Shown here: one piece after another, positions 55,909 through 64,000 of the stretch
Layout of the letters: the number at the start of each line of letters is the position of its first letter
Position numbering within the stretch: the stretch's first letter is position 1
Assembly (NCBI GenBank): GCA_019633425.1
Contig: WSUB01000046.1
Location: forward strand, 185,883 to 249,882
Direction of reading: 5' to 3'
Origin: Tulasnella sp. 424
Taxonomy: Eukaryota > Basidiomycota > Agaricomycetes > Cantharellales > Tulasnellaceae
Length of the DNA: 64,000 nt
Position numbers and translations under genes: made by a program
Notes under the pieces: generated by a model
What the model saw: only the letters and a program-made list of their open reading frames with translations
Told to the model about the DNA's origin: nothing
The model's database searches: none

Positions 55909-57401
55909 TTCACACGATCTGTCCGAGTAACTCCATCGTAGACTCTGTCTGTAGACCTTCCGTCTGTTTCGTCCATCACATTCTTCCGCTTTGATGGCTG
56001 TCTCGCTAGTTCCGCTTTCGCCTGTGTCCCATTTGCCAACAAAGTTCAAGACCTTCCTTAGGCCCGCGATACACACTCTCCAGATTCTAGAAAGGTGCTA
56101 TTGATCCCCCTCCCCACCCGGGAGATGCATGCTGATTCGGATCCTGCAGGCGGAGAGTCTGAACGAATATTCCCTTTTTATTTCTCTGTTTCTTTATTTT
56201 TCTTTACTTTTTTGCGCTCGATACTCCCCAACTCTCACTTGCTAAAAATAAGGCACTAGCCATGCTTTCACACGTTCTGCGATAACTGACAATGATTCAA
56301 GTGATTGATCATCTAGTTTGCGCGGAAACCCTAACCCGAACATAGGGAGCGAAAATATAATTGAATACGAGCAAACGAAACGAGGCTACTCTGATATTGC
56401 GTCCCAGTGTCAACATGATACGTTAAATGGAGAAGAACCCATGAAAGTGAAAAGTGGACTAGAGGTGAACCGCTTGTAGTAGAGTTCGGGACGATTGTGG
56501 GTGAGCAAAGGGGAAAGGGAAAAGGGAAAAGCAAAAAGCAAATTATGTAAGGGTATGAATGTAGCGGAACGAAGACGGCAAATGAGGAGATGTCTGGAAA
56601 CGAAAATCGGCCCCCCGGACTAAAGGCAGCCACGGTGGAATCATTGAACATCCAAATACCTTATTTTTACGTTCCTCGCATAGGGGTCTCTAAGCGCACT
56701 GTTAAAATACCATCTTCGTACTCGTTCTTTGTTCCGCATAGGACCAACCAGAACAGACCGCGCCTCAGCCTGCCGCCAGAAAATGCGCAACACCTTCCAC
56801 GAGCGAATACGGCTCCTCCTCGCCTCTGCAAGTTTATACTGCTGCATTTGTGTATATCTGAACTCCGTCTCCACGTGGCGTGGATATTGTCAAGGAAGGC
56901 AACGTACGTGGAAAGGGATGGCTGAGCTACATAGTCACGGCGTTGGGACTGCAAAAATGACCTCTGCAGAGACCCCAGAGGTGTGCTGGTGTGTCTTGTC
57001 AGAACAAGAGCGACTGACAAAAAAGGGGTCCCATCGGCCTCATTGGAGGGCAGTGGCGCTAAGTGTTCGCCCTGAACTGTGTCCGTCCGGTCACCGGCAA
57101 GTCAATTGCCGGTTCATCTCCCACCAGCACAAGTCCCTCACCTCCCCTGCATAACAATGACAAGGTCAAGCAGCTCGCTGATGCAAACGACAAGCTCGAT
57201 CGGATCTCCTTGTCCACATGCACCCAATACAAAGGAACACCCAGCCATTGAATTGGCTAGGCAGGATGCAGTTCACTCACCTCTCTCACTCCCACCCACT
57301 CATCTCAACGTATGGAAACAAACCTGTCCAGACGATATATCCTAAAGGGTATATATAATGTAAAATCCAACCGAGACTAGCAACGAGACATAATCCCAAC
57401 G
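55909..57401. other. Intergenic region between module copies
   Basis: About 1.5 kb with the 3' UTR of kinase-TPR A and, from about 57310, the left edge of copy B. Short frames around 56590-57154 on both strands show no family signal. Confidence 0.45.
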
Positions 57402-57720
57402 CCTCTTTGCCTTGGACTCGTTTGAGGATCTGGTCAGCACTGGCATGCCTTCGTCACTAACCGCGACAACGATTCAAACTCACCGTACCACTTGATTCCT
57501 TTTAGATTTCACTTTGGAGGCAGAGAGGCAATCCGGCACAGAATCGCTCTGTATTGGTGTGGAAGCGTTTGGCGCTTGGGTCTGAGTCGCGCTTTGGATT
57601 CGACCCCGCTGGTCCTTCACTCTTGCTACCCCACGCACGAGCTGGATTCTGCGTGTCTTGGGAGACGGCCGCGGGGAGTACAGCAGCGAGAGCGGGCGTA
57701 AGAACGATAGTGAGATGCAT
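57402..57720 (-). pseudogene. Small secreted protein, decayed (module copy B)
   Basis: The frame starting at 57720 has the signal peptide 'MHLTIVLTPALAAVLPAAVS' and the motif 'NTERFCAGLP'. It matches copy A but lacks one C in the 'CCTCCTCTG' stretch and a G at the exon junction. Frame is lost right after 'GLP', giving 'LCLQSEI' and a stop at 57502. The equivalent of the 3' exon (about 57400-57436) is present but out of frame. It is most likely a pseudogene, or an altered short form. Confidence 0.6.
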
Positions 57721-58166
57721 TCAGGAGAAGCGAGAAGGGGAAAGGGGAGGTTGGATCTATCCAAGGCAAGAAATCTTCCTTGCTCATCTCCCGCTGAGGC
57801 TGATTCGCGATTTCCTTAACCCATGTGCGAATAGGACCTGGGGGGAGTAGCGTGTACCTGATCTCCGAGCTCCACGTTTAGCATCTGGTACCGATGCAGT
57901 GGCGGCATTTCCTTCGCACCACACGCCCCATCTGTGGCTTCCCGGGGGGCTTCCCTTTGGAGACTTGCTCATCGCCGTCATACTACATCGGAAGTTAGCC
58001 CGCGTGCGTGAAATACACACACGTAAAGATGTTTTGCAATCGATAAGATATCAGCGGAGTAAAGTATACACGGCATCAAGCAAGAGAAAAGAGAAAATTC
58101 ATCCAACGGGGACGCGATAAATGAAGTGTAATTTCTTTTAGAATTCAAACTTCCTCATAATCCCGA
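57721..58166. other. Spacer between secreted-protein and C2H2 remnants (copy B)
   Basis: About 450 bases homologous to 49355-49800 of copy A. No gene is visible. Confidence 0.4.
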
Positions 58167-59757
58167 TTAAATTCTTATCTCATCGTCCAGGAACGAAGGA
58201 TCCATAACACCACGACTCGACGGAGACAGTTCACCAAACCTCGTTGTATTCACGTCGACAGACTGTTGCGCTGGACTAAGAGCCGGTGAACCTATCAGAG
58301 AAGGAGGGCTGGAGAAGAAGCCTCGTCTGTGGGAGCCAACCGGGAGGCCAACGACTCTCCGATAATAGTGTTTTGTTGGATATATAGTCGGTTGGGTCGG
58401 GAAGGCTGGAATTGGAGCAACGCTTGTGGACGGAAAATCGGGCAATCCTTTGTTATTTCCTCCGGATCCACCAAAGTCGAGTCCGAGCACGTTGCCATTC
58501 GTGGATGTCCCGATGGGAAACGTCATCGTTGGGAAAGGAGTGTTGGTCTGCGAGGTCTGAGAGTTGCTTGGTAGCTCGGTTGGAGCGAGGCGAGGTGCAA
58601 CGACGATCGGTGCCGACCGCAATGGAGAAGACCGTTGAGGAGAATGTGAGGATTGATTCCTTACTCGGGGAGAGCGCGCAGGAGGAGACGGCGTGGCGCT
58701 TCTGGAGGCTATGGTTTGCATCAGAGGCGGGTGGCTCAGTGCCTTTAGCGCCTCCCGAGCGCGAACCCATTGACCACATGGCGATGGGGACCACTCCGCT
58801 TTTATAGTGACACAATCTTGTTCATGATGCTCCGACGGACCGCTCGTTTGGTTAATGTCAAGCGTCTTTCCGCTTTCCGCCACCTCGACAAAAATCGTCG
58901 TCATCATGAGATGGTGCAGCAGCGGCAGCAAGAAGCGCCCCCGCTAGACACTGCAACCGGTTTATCCGACTCATCTGACGCCAATCCGGGGTTTTTCGTA
59001 ATCCTCATCAGAGACGTATCCCTCAGCGGGGCGACGAGCTTTGACCAGCTCGATCGCAGGCCGAAGGAAGACTTCGTTGAACCTCGCGAGAGGCATCTTA
59101 TTCAATAGCTGCTCGTCGGTATATGTGAACGCTTTGGCGCGATGGCAGTGGAAGATGTGGCTCTTGAGTGCGTCTTGCGTTTGAAGCTGCCGCCGCCGGA
59201 TGTGAATACGAAAATAAAATGTCAATTCACCTTCCGTAGCCTTCTGGACATTCGAACCCAGGAGGAGCGTGTTTTTCGTACTCGTGACGGCCCCGACTAG
59301 ACGGGTCGCGGAAGGGTGGGTGTCCACATTTGACCTGACATTCGTACGGCGCGGTGCCGGAGCTTTCGAGACGCCAACGTTATTAAACGACGTAAAAGAG
59401 AAATGATACAACCAAACGTACTGGCTGTTCATGTGGGTTTGAAGTCCAATTTTCTGCGCGAACGACTTGCCGCAGTCCGCGCACTTGAAGTTCCTGCATC
59501 GGTCAAAGCGTTGCTTAGTGCGCGAGAAGAGGGTTAATGTACTTTGGCCCTTACCTGATCTTGAGATGTACTGCATCCTTATGTCGTCGGAGGTCCGTAT
59601 GGCGGGAGAAAGCCTTGGAAAAGATGGTGCACTTGTGCGCTGAAGCACGACTTGATGGTGGTGTCTAAAGGAGGAAGAGAAGGGTTAATGCGCTTCGACC
59701 TAGTTCTAAGGATGACAAAGAGTGAAGACGTACATTCAAACCACCATCGGAATCCAT
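58167..59757 (-). pseudogene. Four-finger C2H2 gene, decayed (module copy B)
   Basis: It retains the ATG ('MDSDGGLN'), fingers 1-3 and most of the tail, ending 'DPSFLDDEIRI'. In finger 4 the second cysteine is Tyr (TGT to TAC). In the exon after it one A is missing ('cgcaagacgc' against 'cgcaaagacgc'), which shifts the frame and reaches a TGA about 26 codons on. Further downstream one A is gained ('gaaaaacccc' against 'gaaaacccc'). The coding sequence is therefore broken by at least two small indels while overall similarity to copy A stays high, indicating recent decay. Confidence 0.75.
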
Positions 59758-61260
59758 AACAACCTCGACGACGACGGATGTGAAAGCATAAGTTGTTTCG
59801 GAGCCTTTGAAGCAAATGGGCGGAGGGAAGGGGAAACAGATTTTGACAGCTTTTGGTCGGGCCCAAGCGGTTGTTTTATGTGGGAGGTGCGCTTTGGCAG
59901 AGCAAGGGCAAAGAGGAAGGCCAGAGCGCATCATTCCAGGGTTGAGTGGACAAAGCAGTCTCGTGCTCCGCACTCCTCGACGTGGTTGAGGCAACTTGGC
60001 AGAGACCGCTGTAAACAGCCGACAGGACAATCGTGATTACGGAGATGGGTAGTGGTGTTCCCTATCTATGGTCGACGGCATTTGAAGCCTCTCGGCGAGC
60101 GACAGTTTTTGCACGACTGCGAGAAAAAAACGCTCAGCATATCCCGAAAACGAGTCTGACGTTATCTCGCCTCTTGCAAGTTTGTAGGACGTCGACTATA
60201 AGAAATGTGGGTCCTATCATGATTTCATAGGGCGTCCGCCGAGATAGAGATGTAGGCGGATCGGTCGACTGAGCGAGATTTGTGCTTCGGCCAGACTATC
60301 ATTTTAACCCGGTTTGATTGAGATCGTAATGGATCTCATGCAGTGAATGCAATTTATTTATGATCGAAATAGCTGGATATATCTCTTTCTGACTTTGAGG
60401 GTTGGGTCAAAATGGAACAGTCGTGGTTTGAGGTTGGGGGACGGTGAGACCATGAGGTGAACCCTGAACTATACAGTTCCAGCCCGAAGCATATGGATCG
60501 TCCCAGATCGTCCCTCAGGCTCTCTGGCTACATACTGACGACGATCCGCCCGCCACCAGCCCTTGCCTTCGAAATCCGTTGTTTGGGGTTCACGATCCGA
60601 TGTGAAGATCTACTCGTAACCGTGCAGCTCGGCCGCGCGTGACGTCTTGGCATCCCAAATACGGCCGAACCTGTCCCTTATTTTAATCAACTGCAAAAGT
60701 GCACCTGCCCCGCGCGCCTGCTCCAAGACGCTAGTCACGCTTCTAGCCCGAGATTCTGGACCCGCAAGCCCGGGTTCAAGGCGTCCTGAGAGATGAAGAA
60801 AAGTAGAGGGTTTCTCACAAGGCTATGAGCCTCGTGCAAAAGCCTCAACACAAGGGGAGGTAATGTCCGGAATCCGAACATGCGGCGGATGTGTGGGAAA
60901 TGAGTGCCATGTCCGGGCATGTTTAAATTCGGGAAACGTACGTAGTTTTCTCGGCTAAAATCAATCCGATTAGCCTAGTTTGGCAGAAAATGCTTGGGTC
61001 GTATTTTGGATTCGGAACGGCCCGAAAATGGGCTGCTCGCTCTCACATATTGCCGCCGTGTTCGGAGCCGGAACATTACCACTCTCCCCTTGTGCAAGGA
61101 TGCGATGCACCACCTCAAATCGTACCACCAACCACCACTCATCAGTCTTTCGACGACACGCTCCCAAAGCCCATAGACATTTCCTCGACCGCCCACTTCC
61201 TTATTGATTCTGCTCTTCCATTCTCTTGGCTTGCACTGCTAGCTGCTCAAAGTTTCCACA
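59758..61260. promoter_or_regulatory. Divergent promoter region, copy B (contains MITE)
   Basis: About 1.5 kb matching 51421-52655 but with a 246-bp insertion at 60849-61094, roughly 170 bp before the kinase ATG at 61261. No other gene is supported. Confidence 0.55.
60849..61094. mobile_element. MITE-like element, 246 bp, with ~35-bp TIRs and CAA target duplication
   Basis: The left end 'CACAAGGGGAGGTAATGTCC' and the reverse complement of the right end 'CACAAGGGGAGAGTGGTAAT' form imperfect inverted repeats extending to 'CCGAACA'. CAA flanks both sides (60846-60848 and 61095-61097), and copy A carries a single CAA at 52495-52497 with no insertion. There is no coding capacity. The 3-bp duplication and CAC start suggest a CACTA/CMC- or PIF-type non-autonomous element (inference). 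Confidence 0.88.
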
Positions 61261-64000
61261 ATGTCGAACCCTCCAACGGAGCAACTAGATGCTGGAACGA
61301 ATCGTCTCAAAAGAAAAGTCGATGTGCTAATGGAAACGTCCCCGGTTCCGCAGCCTCAAGATGGAGAGACATCCCGGTCTTTTACGGAAATAGAGAGAGG
61401 ACAGTTGAAGAGGATCAAACTATCTGCGGTAAGCAGGAATCGAGGCATGATTTTCCTGAAACACTTCTTAATCGCACCCTGCAGCGAGACCTCTTATCTA
61501 CTCTATCAAAAATGCGGATATCCATCACCGAAATCGAATTCGCTAGCAATAGTTCCAAAGATGGGGGTACATTTGCGGACGTCGCCGTGGCTAGGTTTGT
61601 CAGGGCGAGTCGTGGCAGGAACAAAAGAAGAAAGGTAGCCGTCAAGAAGCTTCGATTCATTCTAAGTGAAGATATGGCCGAGGAAAAATTTCTTCGAGTA
61701 AGCTTTTTTGTGCTTGTTGTGTTGGTTGACGTGACTCACTCGTACTCTCCAGGTGTTTGTTAACGAGCTGCGTGTATTGGACAAATTATCTCATCCGAAC
61801 ATCGTAGAGATCATTGGATTTGTGGAGGATATCGAGAACCGCATTGCTTGGCTGGTTTTTCCATGGGAAGAGAATGGGAACCTTCGGAAGTTCCTTCGCT
61901 CTGCGAAGTGGGAATTGCTCGAGCGGGTGTCGCTAGTGCGTTATCAACGTGGAAGTCACCAAATAAAGAGCTTACTTATTATGGCCGCCTTTTAGATTCA
62001 AGACATAGCAAATGGACTCGAGTATCTTCATACCCGGCAGCCACCCATCTGCCACGGCGACCTGAAATCAGTGAGCTTGGCGATCCACCATTCGTACTAC
62101 GCCATCTTACATCGCTGCTCGCTTAGCTGAACATCCTTGTCAACTCGGAGCATCGCGCCCTCATTACTGACTTCGGTTCGGCGCGTGTCGCTCGAGAAAT
62201 GGAGGAACACGGAGCAAACACAGCATCCACGCCAGCGGCTCCAACGAGCCGCGTTCCTTCAAACGAACCTCTTCAGCTTAACCTCACTGCGTTCAATACC
62301 GTGCTGACATTGACCGGTCCCCAATTCTCCCTTCGTTGGGCACCGCCTGACGTCCTCACTGGGGGGCAACTGGATCTGACGAGTGACATTTGGGCCCTCG
62401 GTTGGATCGCGTGGGAGGTGAGGTCCCCAATCCGATCAAAGGCGATGCTCCACTGACCATCTACCCTGTCTTGCTTCAGGCCATCACTGATACCCATCCA
62501 TTTGAGGAAGTCAGTGTGGACTCGGCTGTCGTGTTCAGGATAATGGAAGGGAAACTACCACCACTGTACGATCACAGTCAAGTCTCGCAAATCCACCGTT
62601 TATGCGATCTTATGCTGAGCTGTTGGAAGTCGGAACCAAAGGAAAGACCGCCTGCGACAGAATGCTGTAGAATCCTCAAGTGGATTGTAAGTTGGGTACC
62701 ACTATGGTAAACATGATCTGACAGTAATGATTTGGAACAGCCCTCCTTTGTCCCGGCGTCGAAAGATGGCGAACAATCCACGATCCAGTCGGCTCTTCTA
62801 TTCTTGCAACACGGGGAAATCCATCGTCTGCAAAATAGATATGAAGAAGCTACGAAAATGTACGAGCAGGGACTAGCCATCATTCGATCTACTAGGGATC
62901 AAACTGCAGAAGCACTCCTATCTGTCCGGCTCGGGGAGAGTCACCGATTGCGGGGCATGTCCGCTGGAGCAGACGCGGCTTACTCCCAAGCAATGGCCAT
63001 CTTTGGGAGCATCGGGTATGACCTGGGCCGAGCGGACGCATTACACGGGCTTGCGCTGATGCAGCAATTGCGGTCCGACTACATCGAAGCAGAGGCGTCT
63101 TATACCCAATTGATTGGCATCCAGACGAACATCGGGAATAACCAGGGCGGGGCGAACGCATTGCTTCGGCTCGGGCAGGTCCAGCAAGCCCGCTCCAATG
63201 AGGTCGGTGCAGAGGCGTCTTTCACCCAAGCGTTGGCCATATACGCGAGCACCGAGGACGATCAAGGCCGGGCGGAGGCATTGGTTGGGCTTGCGGACGT
63301 CCAGCGAGCGCGGTTCAACTACGTCGATGCAGAGGCGTCTTATACCCAATTGATAGGCATCTGCGCGGGCATCGGGAATGACCAGGGCCGGGCTAACGCA
63401 TTGCGTGGGCTTGGGCGGATCCAGCAAGCGCGGTCCAATTACGTCGGTGCAAAGGCGTCTTTCGCCCAAGCGTTAGCCATATACGCGAGCACCGAGGACG
63501 ATCAGGGCCGGTTGGAGGCATTGGCTGGGCTTGGGGACGTCCAGCGAGCGCAGTTCAACTACGTCGATGCGGAGGCGTCTTATACCCAATTGATTGGCAT
63601 CTACACCAACATCGGGAATGACCAGGGCCGGGCTAACGCACTGCGTGGGCTTGGGCAGATCCAGCAAGCGCGGTCCAATTACGTCGGTGCAGAGGCGTCT
63701 TTCACCCAAGCGTTGGCCATATACGCGAGCACCGAGGACGATCAAGGCCGGGCGGAGGCATTGGCTGGGCTTGGGGACGTCCACCGACAGCGCTCCAACT
63801 ACATCGGCGCAGAGGCGTCTTATACCCAGTTGATTGGTCTCTACAAGAACATCGGGAATAACCAGGGCCGAGCTAACGCATTACGTCGGCTTGGGCAAAT
63901 CCAGCAAGCGCGGTCCAATTACTTCGGTGCAGAGGCGTCTTTCACCCAAGCGTTGGCCATATACGCGAGCACCGAGGACGATCAAGGCCGGGCGGAGGCA
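61261..64000 (+). CDS. Protein kinase with TPR array (module copy B), partial at window edge
   Basis: Exons 61261-61428, 61485-61697, 61753-61935, 61996-62070, 62127-62417, 62480-62686 and 62741 to beyond 64000. Exon lengths equal those of copy A (168, 213, 183, 75, 291, 207 nt) and phases agree. The kinase retains VAVK, 'HGDLKS', DFG and 'WAPPD'. The intron 1 donor is GTAAGC, stronger than in copy A. Substitutions are spread over the whole gene. The TPR array uses a different alternation of unit types from copy A, with repeated 'GLGDVQRA' and 'GLGQIQQARSNYVGAEAS' pairs. The frame is open to the window end, so this copy appears functional although its module partners have decayed. Confidence 0.9.
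63000..64000 (+). repeat. TPR-coding 240-bp higher-order repeats, copy B
   Basis: Units of 120 bp alternate between two types ('ASYTQLIGI...' and 'ASFTQALAIYASTEDDQG'), making an approximately 240-bp period. The array continues past the window. Confidence 0.88.

Larger units (their letters stand above)
57310..64000. repeat. Tandem module duplication, copy B (runs off the window)
   Basis: Second copy of the secreted-protein/C2H2/kinase-TPR module. It begins with 'ccaaccgaga' flanks matching 48960-49030 and ends inside the TPR array at the window edge. Confidence 0.9.

Noticed and set aside
60990..61763. 257-codon plus-strand frame across the kinase B start
   Set aside because: It runs from the MITE through the 5' UTR and intron 1; splicing from the ATG at 61261 reproduces copy A exactly, so the long frame is accidental.

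Overview
The window looks like nuclear DNA of a basidiomycete fungus, most likely an agaricomycete and perhaps a Rhizoctonia/Ceratobasidium-type genome (inference). Genes have many short GT-AG introns of about 50-110 nt and very small exons. They include families typical of such genomes: a DUF6533-type seven-helix protein, BTB/POZ paralogues, F-box proteins, a Zn2Cys6 factor and kinase-TPR fusions. Exon models were built by hand, keeping reading phase and splice sites consistent; no search or alignment was run.

Layout. 0-2 kb: DUF6533-type membrane protein (minus). 2.9-9.3 kb: five tandem BTB/POZ genes (minus), all with the same three-exon structure. 9.35-9.84 kb: a doubtful small gene. 10.5-13.8 kb: a mitochondrial citrate/oxoglutarate carrier (YHM2-like) and an Mpv17/PMP22-type membrane protein (plus). 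15.0-17.6 kb: Zn2Cys6 factor (plus). 17.7-19.4 kb: F-box protein (minus). 20.0-21.8 kb: membrane-anchored GDS/DxxH esterase-acyltransferase (plus). 22.0-23.4 kb: F-box protein (minus). 23.4-27.9 kb: no gene seen. 27.9-29.0 kb: orphan gene. 30.0-31.3 kb: ELO fatty-acid elongase. 31.8-34.5 kb: C2H2 factor. 34.8-38.0 kb: RING-between-RING (RBR) E3 ligase (minus) with an N-terminal region resembling a cysteine protease. 38.3-44.4 kb: three tandem F-box genes; the middle one carries an artefactual 100-N gap. 45.5-48.0 kb: a long, low-complexity protein (minus).

From about 48.96 kb to the right edge, a three-gene module is duplicated in tandem: small secreted protein (minus), four-finger C2H2 factor (minus) and divergent kinase-TPR gene (plus). 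In copy A all three genes look intact. In copy B the secreted-protein and C2H2 genes carry frameshifts, the C2H2 gene has also lost a zinc ligand, and a 246-bp MITE with a matching empty site in copy A has inserted upstream of the kinase. The copy B kinase reads open to the window edge, and its TPR repeats are arranged differently from those of copy A.

The recurring theme is ubiquitin-linked adaptors (five BTB, five F-box, one RBR) plus signalling receptors with homogenised repeats, all expanding by local duplication. The most unusual items are the RBR ligase with a putative protease domain, the kinase-TPR module with asymmetric decay, and the BTB array with gain or loss of a C-terminal cysteine knuckle.
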